Assembly (NCBI GenBank): GCA_946406115.1
Contig: OX291540.1
Span: 5,328,563-5,392,562, forward strand
Length of the DNA: 64,000 nucleotides
Reading direction: 5' to 3'
DNA from: Apoda limacodes
Lineage: Eukaryota; Arthropoda; Insecta; Lepidoptera; Limacodidae
Shown: in pieces, positions 1 to 12,545 of the stretch
How positions within the stretch are numbered: position 1 is the stretch's first letter
How the letters are laid out: each line of letters opens with the position of its first letter
The notes under the pieces: generated by a model
The model's input: the letters and a program-made list of their open reading frames with translations, nothing else
Databases searched by the model: none
Told to the model about the DNA's origin: nothing
Made by a program: the position numbers and the translations under genes

Positions 1-308
1 AACATGTGAATTTTATGTTCGACATGATATGGTGAGTCAGTTTGTAAGAATGTCTCAGTCCAATTACCGCTGGGCTGGGCGAAGGCCGTTCGCTCTTGCG
101 GACGATGCCGATGTAAGAATGCCACTCGGTAGGTTAAGGGACATTAATAAATGAATTTGGTAATGTGACTGACGTTCAATTTTGCACAGAGTAATTGCAG
201 ATGTGTAAACTACTTTTTCTTGCGTTATGGTATACCTATCTATGTCAATTTAATTCTGCCCTACTAACAAAAAATGTGTATTAAACTGTGTTCGTTTTTA
301 ATTAAATT
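1..308. other. Unassigned spacer
   Basis: AT-rich sequence with no ORF, splice pair or repeat that I recognise. The short GC-richer patch at about 60-110 has no identifiable coding frame. Confidence 0.4.
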
Positions 309-485
309 ATTTTTTTGATATCACTAAGGTGTTAAACATTTTGCGGTCCGCCTCATGGTAAGTGGTCACCGCAGCTTATGATCGCTTGCAACACCAGGGC
401 ATTACTCACGCGTTGCTGACCATTCAAAAATCTAATAACTTCTTTCTTGAAGAACCCCGTACTGAAGTCCTTATATTAGTTAATG
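309..485 (-). repeat. LINE 3' end, family C copy
   Basis: A poly-T start is followed by a degenerate form of the 3'-terminal signature seen at ten other places here (on the minus strand, GCTTGTTTGCCACCTTAGTGG then poly-A, with ACCGCTTACCATCAGG upstream). The part nearer 485 matches the end of the LINE ORF (ACTTCTTTCTTGAAGAACCC on the plus strand). It is a 5'-truncated, minus-oriented copy. The family is named from the better copies at 62960-63545 and 40085-40640. The short ORF crossing it is a by-product. Confidence 0.6.
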
Positions 486-2385
486 TATCTTACGCGATGC
501 TTGATATAAAAGTTATCTTAACTTTGCTACGCAATCTGCAACTATACCTTTCTATCTATTATTATAGTCGGTGCAAAAAACCAAGCCCATGGCATTGTAT
601 TTGATATTTTCTGTATACAAAATCGTCGATTTGTTAATCATAGCCAGCTTTTGGACTGTGGTGAGGTAGACTGGGTTAGGGCAGATCTAGTCGAATTGTT
701 ATTTTCATGAAGCAAAAAGGTAGTGTTCAATCGAAATCGTTTTAGTCAAAAACGGATATAATGTATGTTTAATATAATTTTTAATGTATTTGTAGTTAAA
801 ACATCTAATCGAAAAAAATTTAAAGCGTTACTCACACAACCAGGAAAGGAAACAACTTGAATTTTACATAAAAAATACGACAGCCAACAGTGACTGCCTT
901 TAATAATCTACGAGATTAATTAATTAACGTAAATTATATTATTCGATAGTTAGAGTTAATGTAGGAATCATATTCCATTTGTAGGTAACAGAAATTGGTC
1001 AAAAATTAACTTAAGAGTTACAAAATAAAAATATAACATAAAGTTAGTTTAACTATTTTATCTTTACTTGTCAATAATTTACTCTAAAAGCTCTGCGCGT
1101 TGAAGTCTTTTACTGGGACTGTTCAACACACGTCACGGGAGTGCGATGTCGGTCAGCGTCTACCTGATTTAATTGTGTTGCATTCCCCCTATCTGTTTCA
1201 CCTCAAAAATGTCCCCTGCTGAGCGTAGGCCTCCCGATGTAGAAAACATGTGAAACTATGGCCGGACCAGATTGCATACATACAAAATTGTTATGTTTTA
1301 TCTATACTTATTTTATAAAGAAGTAAATCTTTTTTTGTGTGTAGGTGTAATCTCTGCAACTACAGAACCGATTGTAAAAATGATTTCACAATAAGTCTTA
1401 AGCGCAGATATTGTTTAAGGAACTGAAAAAAATATTAAGAGAAGGGGAAATAATACTGTCATCCCGATACAATGCTTCTACGGGAATAGTTTTTTTTTTT
1501 GCGGGTTTTGTCTAGTTTTTTATAATTATATAAAACTCATATTATAAATTTTGTGCTGAATAGATGTTAATCAAATTTTAATTTATGTAGGTTTAGAATA
1601 TTCTCATCCAACAACACCATTTCCTCATCAGTCTTAGAAAATAATATAGAACCTTATCTTTGTCAAATAAAAATAAAAGTTAGAAATTGAAAATTTTCGA
1701 GAAAAACCGACCCGAGCCAAGGTATGGGCCTTTATTAGTCCAGAGCGAAATATAAGGATGCCAGTAAATTATTAATACAATACGCTTACAATACATAATG
1801 CTAACCCACAAAGACTTATCTTGACTTCCAGAAAAAATAAACAAACAAAGGAACAAACAAACAATAAAACACTTTAGGGAACAAAAACGTGAAGATTTCT
1901 ACTTAGAACAATACGAAGCGAGATTCGCTTACTATCCATTGAAAATTGAAATCCCAGAGGCCCGTTCAGATATTGACGCTACGTTATACACGTATACGTT
2001 ATACGTTTCTGTTATACACTTACCCGTTTATATTAAGTAATACATACCAGCTCGGAAACTCTAGTGTCCTGACGCTACAGACAGAATAAACAACAACATC
2101 ATTCACAAGCAGATTAAACTGTTTGAGGCACACCTTTTATTGGCACACTTGTCATAATCCAGTCAAGTAAAAAATAAATAAATGTATATCTATTTAATAT
2201 GACATTACCATAATAACCATGCAACACTGACGGCGTTGCTAGTCCATAAGCTAAGAGTTGCTCAGCCGGCTATGGAAACAGAGCAGCTATGCTTGGAGTT
2301 TTCCTTAGATACCGGATCTGTAACGTGATAATCCGACAGAGAACTAGGGTCGCTAACTGAAAAGCCGCTAGGAAAAGCAATAGAA
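486..2385. other. AT-rich spacer with possible decayed repeats
   Basis: No gene is supported. At 1130-1240 the minus strand reads a short peptide-like stretch (HREAYAQQG) resembling the extreme C-terminus of RTE-type LINE ORFs, too short to call. At 1262-1515 an AT-rich block with the phrases GAACCGATTGTAAAAATGA and CTTCTACGGGAATAG looks like a decayed lepidopteran interspersed repeat. The remainder is featureless. Confidence 0.35.
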
Positions 2386-2532
2386 ATGGCAATAGGCTGG
2401 CCACATTAGTCGCAGAACGGACGACTGCTTGTGCAAACATGTTCTTGAATGAATACCTTGTCTTGATAAACCTTGTGTGGGACGTCCCCCAGCCAGACGG
2501 CGTGATATATGCAAAATAGCTGAGAGATGATG
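2386..2532 (+). pseudogene. RTE-like LINE ORF2 C-terminal fragment
   Basis: The plus strand reads AGHISRRTD, then after about 22 codons VGRPPARRRDICKIAERW, with two in-frame stops between. This matches the conserved tail of RTE/craniofacial-development-protein-2-like LINE polyproteins: a WAGHIARR(S/T)D motif followed by a GRPPTRW motif. It is only about 50 codons long, without the RT or endonuclease, so it is a dead fragment. The minus-strand ORF over the same bases is a shadow. The family is recognised from motifs, not from an alignment. Confidence 0.5.
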
Positions 2533-3924
2533 GTGCATAATTTTACACATTATACAGTCGAACAAAAGAATATTTGTATCTACACTACCGTGGGTTATTT
2601 AGTCATGTGACCGTGGTGTTGAAACCAAAGTTATCGAACGCAGCCCAGTTGAAAATAATGATGATACATGAAAACTAAATGCTCTGCGCTCATCGCACAT
2701 GTCTAGTAAGATGTTAACGGAAATGAGATGGCAATAGTTAAGAAGTGGCGCGGAAGCTATTCCGAATGATTTCTAAACCGGTTTATTCAAAGATCTTCAA
2801 ATCTTCAAAATTTACTGCTTTCGTAACTAAATACTACTTGTAAGCACGTAGTAACGAAATCCGAAAGAAGGATTTATAAATCTGAAGTAGTGACACGCAG
2901 ATTATTTACTTTTGGCGCATTAGATCTCAGAAACTAAAAGAGATAGATCAAGGTTAGCCATATCACCTCAAACTTTGTTCTTCCAATCTTGCTAGAAGTA
3001 GAAGTGTCTAAAATCAGTCCGTCGAGTTTTTTACTTCGCTGACGGATTATAACTATAGATGGAAGTGAATGGGTCAGGTAGCTTATTAGGAACCGTCTTA
3101 AGGTAACCAGGCTCTGGAATTTTAGAGAAAATGTAGGTATGCAAGTACCTTTATGGTTCCGGAAAAGTAAAACCTACTTGAACACATTTTTCTCTTAAAT
3201 TCCAATCGAACTCTGACTCGAACTCGAGACTGTTCGTTATCAATAAAAAAATCGTTATTGTTGGTTTCAAACAAGTTCGAAACTATAGAGACGGCTTGTA
3301 CCAATCCTTAATGTTGTATAACAAAATACTAACTTACGTTACAGCGGAATTAAAATTTAGCGTCGAACGAGGGTAACCGCACTATACCCCATAGATTGCC
3401 GTTTTAGAACCTTTCTTGTCCATCGATTATTATTTATAAGTTCTTTCGAGCTTATATACTTGGCCCGCTAATTACCACTTTTGCATACTGATTTTATGAT
3501 GTAAGTTATTTAATTTCCTTTGATCCTATACTTAGGCACAACATCTACGAGAGGATATTGTGTAATATTCATTTATAGGTGGTAAAAATGTTTTAAGACC
3601 AATATTACCTACTTAAATATTTAACAAAATTTTACCCAACTGTGAGTTTATTGACTCGAAAAGAAAAAGATAGAATAGCAAAACTTAACCACAAAAAAAA
3701 AACGCATTTAATGTCGATATCTATGACGCTATAGACCCTCTGACATTCTGTTGATCAAAACAGATACAAAAACACTTCATTTGTTAAAATCGGTAGCAGT
3801 AAACGTGTCAAGATATCAAATCGAACTATCTCACACAGGCAATACATGGCCAATGAGATCCACAGACCATAGAACTAGTCGTATTCGCGTAAAAAGTAAA
3901 TGATGAAAGGTTTTTTTATTCAAC
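2533..3924. other. Unassigned spacer
   Basis: AT-rich DNA with no supported coding sequence. The small minus-strand ORF at 3122-3304 has low-complexity composition and no motif. Confidence 0.4.
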
Positions 3925-4085
3925 AGGAATTGTTCATTCTGCCACGCCCCACTACAGGGGCACAGGCCTCTCCTTGGAGAAGGAGTCTTAGACCATAGTC
4001 CGCCATAGCCTAAAGCGTGTTAGTGGAAGTTGTCGAGGTGGTGACCACTCGAATTTTAGTTTTCAACACGCCCATAAGGCCGCCG
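3925..4085 (-). repeat. SINE/LINE-tail interspersed repeat
   Basis: Contains ACTACAGGGGCACAGGCCTC and CTTAGACCATAGTCCGCC. The first phrase is shared in decayed form with 42795-42930, where it runs into a segment (TGCAGGTTTCCTCACGATG) that is the reverse of the tail of the SINE at 58677-58905. This is inferred to be a minus-oriented member of that tail family. No coding potential. Confidence 0.45.
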
Positions 4086-5744
4086 AGTCTGCTTAATTCA
4101 CTGTCGTATGACAATTTGGTACAATTTTTTTATAGTCGTACACTTTCCTAGTCTATAACATTTTTTTCTTAACACACAAATATAGTAATAACTTTAATTG
4201 TATTATTTTTAGGTTCCGTCTTTAATGGTTGATGCTATTTCTTCTTAATGAGTAGATCCATTATATGTGTGTAATGGAAGTTTAAAGTGCTTAGAAATTC
4301 CAATGCAATTAAATAAGAACAGTTACTATAATTTGTGGTAAATGGTAAAACCTATTGTTATTTAATAATTAACAAGATTGTGGTGTGTGAGTACAAATAT
4401 GTATGTACTGAGCTTGACCAATCGTAATTACGTCAAAGTCTGTCAAATTGTTTACACAAATTGTATGGATACTCGTGCATCGTAAACATAGTTCTCAAAT
4501 TATAGTGAAGCACGCAGTAAGCGATATACCTACCGTTGCCAACTGGTGCGATTTGTGGGTATCGAGTGTAGCCGACTGAATCGCACGCAACTAGTTAGTG
4601 ACTGTCAGCTACATACGAATACACCTACATCGTAACTAATCTAGGCTACTAAGGGCTTAATATTATTTCAATATAATGTATATAGATTAAAAAAAATGTT
4701 AATGTTACATCAAAAAACCATGGACAGCGTGGTACATCATGCATTTTGCTTGATTTTTACCTTTTACGAAACCGTAGAAATATTAAGACCTTAATTGTTA
4801 TCGGGATGCACTTTATATCTCTAGTAAGTAATACTATAGATAGGTAAGTATTTGCAAATATGTACGTACACACGTTCGCTGCGTGACGTCGAGCCGCTGG
4901 CATGCGCACACACTCATTGTAATCTACCATGTGTAAACACAGAGACTACACACAGAGAGCCACAGTTGCGCAAGCGCAACTATCTGCTGTTGTAAGCTAT
5001 TTATACAATTCACAAGTTTAGCGGTGTTGTTACTTAGAGCGCCACTGCTCATCTACTGTGGTGAAACTAGTTACTTTAAAATTATATCACGTTTTCATCG
5101 AATACAGTAATCGGAGATAAAGTTATTGTGGAAAATGATATATTTGGATATATTATAATTCATATGGCAATATGATAACATAAGCCAGATGGGTACATGC
5201 AAAGTGGTTGACGACATATAAGAACACAATGGAACCGTTTATCTTGATGATTTTTTATTGAGATTCTTTATTTATTTGTGTCAGTAACTTACTGATTTCA
5301 ATGCATCGTTTTGCATTAAATGCAATCATCGTTTTTGCTCCTTTAGACGTGTCTTTATCATTAACAACATTTGGTTATATGAAAATTCGTTGACCTTGAA
5401 GTTTTTGATAAGTGTAAACCGTAAGTGAAAAAATAAACTAATTATTAGATAGTATCTTTGTTTTCTTAACTTTTATTATTATCTTAACACAACAAAATAA
5501 ATATTTTTATTATTATAAGTTTATCGTTGAAAACTAAGCAAAAAAAGCGGTTTGTACAAACAGTTCGTCCGTCATGGACAATCTCAAAGATTTTTGCTCG
5601 TTTGAAGATTCCCTCAAATCGGGTTAAACGACAAACTTAACTTTATAATTGAATGTTGAAAAACAGAATGTTCTCTCAAACATCGGTATACACTGTCTCT
5701 TTAACTGAAAATGTTAATTTGTAATCACAGAAAAAAATTAAATG
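4086..5744. other. Unassigned spacer
   Basis: Nothing recognisable in either strand. It includes a locally GC-richer stretch at about 4870-4990 without an ORF. Confidence 0.4.
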
Positions 5745-5990
5745 TGATACATAACGACAAACTAAAGAGTCTTAGATTTTTCTCTACTAGTGCTGTGAAT
5801 TTCGTGACTTCCTAATATAGGCATTGATTTATTTGCGAGAATAGCCGTATTTCTATATTATGCCTACTTGATTATTCAGCACCTCCATATCTTGATACCT
5901 CTACGAGTTTCTTTGAATTAAGGGTCCTTAACAGACAGGCAAAGTACATAGTTGTATTAGGGTTGAGTTTTATCCCTTTGAAGTTATTGT
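5745..5990 (-). repeat. Family A repeat, decayed copy
   Basis: The stretch TTGATACCTCTACGAGTTTC followed by a run reading AGGGTCCTTAACAGACAGGC aligns by eye with 25180-25290 (CTTGATACCTCCACGAGTTC, then GGGTCTTGACAGACGGACAG). Only the middle of the element is recognisable. Family A is the repeat whose ends read GGCCAAGTGCGAGTCGGACT and AGGGTTCCGTACC. Confidence 0.4.
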
Positions 5991-7834
5991 ATTATATCGT
6001 ATGGAACTATAGTTATTGTCTGACGGATTGAAGATGAGACCATGACGTGACTAATATGTTGTATTAATTTACGGTGCGTTTACCTTGGACACGTTGCTAA
6101 ACAATTCGTGCCTTGAAAATATAACTACATACTATATATTGTTTGAACAACAGATTAGCACTAGGGTTTTATGATAGAGCGCACCATATTTACGATCGGA
6201 ACGATTATGATAAAAATAAGATTAGATATGGTCTATATTTCTAGCTCAATACAATTGTAAGTTCTCATGCCTTTTTGCCATCGCTAAGAGCATGTTCATT
6301 ATTACGGTGCTGGTATGGGCCGACTGTCTGGACGATTTTGTGCCATACCTAAAGAGTCCATACCTAGTTGAGTGTACCATAGTATAAGAGTAGCGGTATA
6401 TCAACATTACGTTAACAAAGTTGCTATTGACATTGCTATAATTATGAGCGATGGCTGGAGTGGCCACCCTTTACGCAGTCGAAGTAGTAATAAAAATATA
6501 GCTATGTATATAAATATATTTATTTATAAACTAATTTTGAGCATTAATTACGGCTTGATATAACATTAAAGTAGCCACATTGCTAAAATATCTGTAGTCC
6601 TAGTGAGCATATAGTATAATTGCGTCATTGGGAGTTCTCTCCTAAACTAAATAGAGGGCCACAAAAAGTGGCGAGTGAATAATTAAACATAGAGATGTTT
6701 AAATTCAATAAATGCCTAAATTCATTTTTACTAATGAAATAATCCGTGCAGACATATCTTTCCATTATTCTCGAATCTCGAAATATAACAGGTTATTGGA
6801 TTCCTAATATTTTAGGCGGGAAGTCACTTATTGACAAAAGCATAGCTTTATTTACACTGTGTTAATTTTTTATTGAATAAAAACAAAAATTCTTGTCATT
6901 CAAAAACATTAATTAATTTCCCGATGTAAAATAAAATTATTTAGTTTCAGCAGTAAATTTTCATAACCAAATTTTAGAAATGTGTTATGGTATAACCTTA
7001 AACTAATCGTTACATACAATACTGTCAATTGTAAGAAATTGCAAATCGCAAATTATCAATGAACCTTAAAAATAATTTCAAATTTGATTATTACCTAATA
7101 ACGTTTATTAATAAAGTCATATTCAATAATCCTCTAACTAGTATTTTCCCACTAATCAAAGAATAAGTTAAACAATTCCATTACTTTGTAAATCTTATAG
7201 ATTTATTTTAATGTCCATTAGATACTCGCAAGTAAACATAATGGCTCCAGTCATTAAAAATGGCACCGACAATTAAGAAAGTGTTTAACTTTTTAATTTG
7301 TTTTTGAGGTTGTAACAAATGTCGAAGCAAGGAGTCACTAGACATTTGTTACATGATGATAGTTATATAATGATATAACTGTTATGGCCTTTAGTTCAGA
7401 GAGATTTGCGTGATACAAAACTTCACGGTGGTCACCAGGGGCTGCAATTTAATAAAAACTACCGTATAACCCGCACCATGCTATATAAAATAGATAGGCA
7501 GTCACCCGCCCGGGTGCCGGCCACGCCCGACGGTGCTAACTTCGCTTATCGTTTCCGAAAAACGAATGTGACTGGACTACTCGCTTTGTAGTTATGTGAT
7601 ATAAATAATTTTATCGATTTCAAACTTTTGTTTGCATTTGACCGGTGAGATTAGTGGTATTGACAGCTACAGAACCCTTTACTATAAATGTTGGGGCATG
7701 GTTTATCCTTACCTTAGGGGGGGGAGATTTAGGCCTAGGTACGCGGACCCAATGTTTTTTCGTGGACATCATAAACGTATTACCTTCACTAAAAAGATGA
7801 AGAGGTGTTAACAAAGAATTTAATTAAAAAAAGA
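5991..7834. other. Unassigned spacer
   Basis: Mostly AT-rich. A GC-richer patch at 7400-7600 holds short ORFs without motifs or acceptable starts. Part of it (ACTTCGCTTATCGTTTCCGA) resembles a phrase at 49150-49170, so it may be an old repeat. Confidence 0.35.
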
Positions 7835-7928
7835 CTCATTGGTACACTCCGGGCTCGAACCTCTGCCGTTCATAAGTAGGGCAGACACCAATACCGCTTA
7901 GCCACCACCGACCGATAGCCAAGTAGCT
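7835..7928 (-). repeat. tRNA-derived SINE head
   Basis: On the minus strand there is an A-box-like TGGCTAAGCGGTATTGG followed about 30 bases later by a good B box, GGTTCGAGCCC. This is the pol III internal promoter layout of a tRNA. The sequence cannot be folded into a proper acceptor stem, so a SINE head is more likely than a tRNA gene. On its 3' side the minus strand runs into a T-rich stretch. Confidence 0.5.
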
Positions 7929-9120
7929 GTACAGAACGTAGCTGCAAGACTCTCCCAGTTCAGGTAAAGTGTGTTGCAGTCACAGATAATTTTGTGGTTT
8001 GGAACTCGGTAACACACAATCTGAATTTTATAGACAGCTGGATACATTTCATATGTATGTCATCATTAGCTTACAATGTATTTGTTAAAAAGATAGCATT
8101 TAATCAGTGCTCCGAATTCGAGGAATCAACTTGTATGATTCAAGAGAAGTACAGCGGACTATATTCTTCTTGGATTTCAAAAATGGGCAAGGTAATCAAT
8201 GCTGTTTCTGGCATAGACTACTTATATTTGACTCAACAAAGAAGTTTCCTAATTGATATGTATTTTTATGAATGTTTAGCGATTAACTATACTCGACTTA
8301 TTTTTTTTGGATGGAAAGGTTTACTTGAAGGAATTAAGTGAAGTTCTGATAATAGAAACCTTTGTGTATTGGCGTTTCACAGAAATAGAAGAATTAATGT
8401 TTAAGATTATCTTTCTGTCATCAGCCAATTATATCGAAGTAAAGATTGTTGAAGGCAATAACTTTATTTATTATACAACACCTGATTGTATAAGGTAGGA
8501 TTTTTAGGGTTAACTAACAGTAAATATTACAGGCCATAGTCCTACCTAATCCTACATCAAGTTCAAATTTTTGTTTGACCTGTGGCAGTCATATTTTTCA
8601 AAATTACAGCTATTTTTAAACTTTTGATGACAAATACATAAGGATTATAAGCGATTAATCTTTTTTGACAGACTTCAAAATGGACTTTTATGTTCGCGTA
8701 TGTTTTTCTTTTTATTCTGTTAACACATACCTATATCTGTTTAACCGTGGTTCCGATATAAATTTAAAGGGGATCTAATTATAGTGCACGGAGTTGTTTG
8801 AGGTAGAAAATGTGGTTCTAAGATTTGCTTATACTTCTTTAGTTGTTCAATAATGTTCTAGCAAGTTGTTTCTGTGTAATAGTATGTTACGTAATGCCAG
8901 AAAAAAAAAACACCTTAAGTATGATATTCAGTTTGGTGTCCAAATATTTTCTAGTTACTTAATAAAAAAAAACCTAAAATAATTAAGTCTTCAGTCTACT
9001 TTAAGTAGCTATATATTATTGTGTAGTTATCTCTTTTTTAATCTGTGCGTTATGTGAATAAATTTTAGCACAAACAAATGGGGAAGAGGTAATACGTAAC
9101 TAAACAATAGTATACTCTGG
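7929..9120. other. Unassigned spacer with weak ORFs
   Basis: Two overlapping open frames lie at 7994-8341 and 8307-8498 (+). The first opens with GTG, not ATG; neither has recognisable domains or splice context, and their composition matches the AT-rich surroundings. I do not call a gene. Confidence 0.35.
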
Positions 9121-9153
9121 ACTACTGCTACTGCTACTATTACTACTACTAGG
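9121..9153. repeat. (ACT)n-like trinucleotide microsatellite
   Basis: About eleven near-perfect trinucleotide units (ACTACTGCT changing to ACTACTACT). The Val/Ala-rich minus-strand ORF crossing it is an artefact of this repeat. Confidence 0.7.
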
Positions 9154-9482
9154 TACTTGCTTCTAGTAAACAGTGTAAGGACGATGCTGGGCCTAATCCT
9201 TTGTACCAAAAATTTAAAACTGTAGAAGTACTCCTTATTCCGTACGTTTAACATTATTTATCCAATAAACAAATGTGTAACAAAGGCATACCCTAGCGTA
9301 CCGTTTCGACCAGTGTACAAAGACATATTAAACTATTATATCATACAAAGAGACATAGACGGTACCGCGTGACCACAAGTTGAAAATCACGATTTTCTCA
9401 GTTTTTTGTTGGTATAAAATTCAAATATTTATTAAGTACAATGAAATTACCAAATTCACTTGGTCATATCAATATATATTTT

Positions 9483-9712
9483 ACCAGACCGCCCGCCTTA
9501 AATTTGGTTATCGGCATAAGATTCTTATACTAAAGAAACTTGCTATAGCTGCAGGTTTAGTTTGTTCAATTAGTTACTCCTGAGGAAACTTTTGAATTTT
9601 GTAGCATATGTCCTAATCCGAAACTAAACCTATATGTGAGTCAAGTTTCATCCCGATCCGTCGAGTGGTTAAATAAAGCGTGACTGAGTAACGAACATCC
9701 AAACTAAGCCAA
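9483..9712 (-). mobile_element. Helitron-like element, older minus-strand copy
   Basis: Contains the family phrases CCGCCCGCCTTAAATTTGGT, TTGCTATAGCTGCAG and CAAGTTTCATCCCGATCCG in the same order as the better copies at 9714-10030, 19719-20088 and 61730-62111. The ends are eroded. It abuts the next copy head to tail, so the two may be separate insertions or a tandem. Confidence 0.5.
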
Positions 9713-9713
9713 T

Positions 9714-10030
9714 AAGCTTTTGCCAGCGGCTCCGCCCGCCCTAAATTCGGTTATCGGCGTGGAACTCCTTAATTAACTGCAATTAATTAATTAATAAGTT
9801 ATACAAATGAATTACAATAGGTGCAGCAATAGTTCGTTTAACTATATTTTATTAACGTTATTCCCGCAGAAACTTTTGAATTTTAAGGGATAAAATTATT
9901 TTTTGCTATTCCAGGACCTAACCTATATGTATGCCAAGTTTTATCCCGACTCGTCCTGTGGTTGAAGTGTGATTGAGTAACAAACATCCAGACATAGATA
10001 CAAACTTTCACGTTTATAATATTAGTAGGA
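9714..10030 (-). mobile_element. Helitron-like element, minus-strand copy
   Basis: On the minus strand it starts with TCCTACTAATATTATAAACG and ends with the GC hairpin GGCGGAGCCGC and AAAAGCTTA. The internal order matches the copies at 19719-20088 and 61730-62111. It lacks the duplicated internal module of those copies. It is non-autonomous, with no Rep/helicase coding. Confidence 0.6.
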
Positions 10031-10144
10031 TATCACTATTAGTCAAAAATAGTGTCAGATTTTTTTTTTCTTAATGTTTTAATAGCCAACTTATTATATT
10101 AGGAAATCTACTTTGGGTTATCCACTCAAGCCATTTACCATATT

Positions 10145-10290
10145 ATTATTATTTTTATACCACTTAGGTGGCAAACAAGCTCGCGGTCCACCTGATGGTA
10201 AGCGGTCACCGCAGCCTATCAACACTTGAAACACTTGCGCGTTGCCGACCCTTCAAAAATAATAAATGCTTTCTTAAAGAACTCCATACT
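10145..10290 (-). repeat. LINE 3' end, family C copy
   Basis: Plus-strand CCACTTAGGTGGCAAACAAG followed by CGGTCCACCTGATGGTAAGC and the ORF-end phrase CTTTCTTAAAGAACTCC. It is a minus-oriented, 5'-truncated copy of the LINE best preserved at 62960-63545. Confidence 0.65.
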
Positions 10291-10364
10291 TACCGTTACA
10301 GCGCCATCTAGCTTATCATTAAGAGAAACAGTAACACATTTTTTTGTTAGAAATGATATTTAAA

Positions 10365-10530
10365 GTTAGGCAGCGTCGGGCTCGGTCAGTAATTGGATGG
10401 GTAACCGCTTAGCGGCACATTCTTTGTTTTTGTTTGTATTTGTTATTAGGCAAATGGTATACCTACGTATACGGAACTCTCGGTGCGCGAGTCGTATTTG
10501 ACCAGTTTTTAGAAGGCCTATCGTAGAGGC
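10365..10530 (+). repeat. Family A' repeat
   Basis: Shares with 25425-25550 the phrase GGTAACCGCTTAGCGGCACA (there GGTGCCCGCTTAGCGGCACA) followed by an end close to CGGTGCGCGAGTC...TTGACC. The end resembles family A, so the two may be related internal variants. Confidence 0.5.
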
Positions 10531-12478
10531 GTAAAGTAAAGTATGGAATGTAAAATTGAATAAAGAACTTCAGTAGTATGTGGACAAGTTAAATGATCTT
10601 CGTAGCATATAATATAGCAAAATATATTTTATAACTTGCCTAAAAAATCCCTAAACTCTTGTTTTTATATGTTTGACATATGATCCCTTATTTAATTGTA
10701 GTAGAGATAGGTATATTGATTACATATAATGTAAAGTAACCTCAAAGTTAGCAAATTATATAATAAATAATTTTCCGAGTTTACTCTAAACTATCCTTAA
10801 AATTGCAAGATATTTTCAGCACACAATAATGAACTCTATTTGAGATCAACATTGTCGATTTAAGCTTAGCGCCCATAAGGCAAATATGTGCATAGAGGGT
10901 CCTGTTAAGTATGAGAATTTGAATTTAAATAGACGAGTAGCTTTTGAACAGTCAACAGTAGTTTTACTTTAATCATTGATCATCCATTGGGGTGTGTGTA
11001 TGACAGGATACCCGTTTATGGTAAATTGATAAATTTAAAATTTTCCACACAAGGTCTTGATTCTCTGTGGGAAGGAAGAAGCGAGTATGTTCAATATTAG
11101 CTAAATAGACAGGCAATATAAGGGTCCATAGCTTCCTTAGCTGTCTCCTGCGAAGGATTACGATTGGGAAATATCCTTCATACAATATGGTCTGCTTCAA
11201 GAAGACAGTCATTGGGTTTTTAAAGCTCTGTAGAACCTTATTTTCCATCGATTTGCACTTCACTAAGTTTTATGTAATAACATTCAATGTTGACGAATAA
11301 ATTTTCGTCGGAAGGCACCTCGATTGAATGAGTCTTTTGTTTTAATAATTATACGGGTATCGCATTTACATTAAACGTGGGTGATTCACAAGTGAGTCAC
11401 TGATCGTTTAATTATTAATTATCTTACAGTTAGTTTAGCTGCGCGGCCTTCATTGTAAAAGCATTGTGTGAGAAGGCGGCAGGTTTAGGAGTTCACCAAT
11501 CTTGCAATAATATAAGCTACCTATCTACCTACACATCATTATTGGTTTCATTATACCTAACGTGCTAATCCCTTGTATTGTAAACTAATTTTTGTCCGTC
11601 GAGTCTTACATATTTTTATTTTAAGAATTAGATACGAAAGCTTTTTATTTAAATTTTCATTTGAAACATTTTTTATAAGATAAAAAGTCAGACGATATCT
11701 TAAAACAAACTCACGACTTTAGTATTTAAGGAATTCTAAATGTATTACAAAATATATTACAAAAACAGCTGTAATAATGTCTTCAGCAAGGTATGTACAG
11801 TCAACCATCCGGTCCGGTCCGTTCGCGCTGAATTTGGTTAATAGCGGCGTGGGAATTGCTATAGTAAGCTAAAAATGTGGGTACAGTTCTTCCACATGGA
11901 AGGAAGTTTTGAATTTTCGGGGACGAAAAGTAGCCTATTTCCTTTACCATCTTCCAAAACCTGTGCCAAATAACCCACTACCTAACATAACATAACACAC
12001 ACACCAAATACACCATTGGACTAGGTTTGCGTCTTTAAGTGCCACATGTCGCACATTATGTTCCTCTGTTGGAAGAATACATAAAAACCAGCCTATAACT
12101 ACGGGAAAAGAAGTATACAGGGTATATACGATTTAGGTGTATGACATGTGAATGTAACACATTTTTTAAGAATTACTTGTATTCAGTTCAATATCTATAC
12201 CCTTTAGAAAAAATAGTATAAAAGAGACAAGAAATTAGAAAGTAAAATATATTGTCACTTTTACGCCTTCTTACAATCAAATAAATTTTGCTCTTACTTG
12301 TGAGATGAAATAGTGCTCAATATTCACAATCATTTTCTACTATAATACGGTAGGTCCTAGGTACTGTCATCCAAATACACGATTATCATTTTGCGAGTCC
12401 AAATTAAACAAATAAACTCACTTTCATTCATTATATTAATAATGAATAAATTCATATATTTATTTATTAATATATTTA
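10531..12478. other. Unassigned spacer
   Basis: AT-rich sequence. A 96-codon minus-strand frame at 10973-11263 has no recognisable domain. No convincing splice sites flank it. The ATG-less and AT-driven frames elsewhere are ignored. Confidence 0.35.
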
Positions 12479-12545
12479 ATAAATAATAACTTTTAAATAA
12501 TAATAACTTTTAAATAATAATAACTTTTAAATAATAATAAACTAT
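12479..12545. repeat. 17-bp tandem repeat
   Basis: The unit ATAATAACTTTTAAATA is repeated almost exactly three to four times, inside a wider A/T tract. Confidence 0.8.

Noticed and set aside
7835..7928. A functional tRNA gene
   Set aside because: A and B boxes are present but no acceptor stem pairs; better explained as a SINE head.
7994..8341. 115-codon frame on the plus strand
   Set aside because: Opens with GTG, has no domain, and its composition matches surrounding AT-rich DNA.
10973..11263. 96-codon minus-strand frame
   Set aside because: No recognised motif. It could be a degraded transposon piece but I could not name one.
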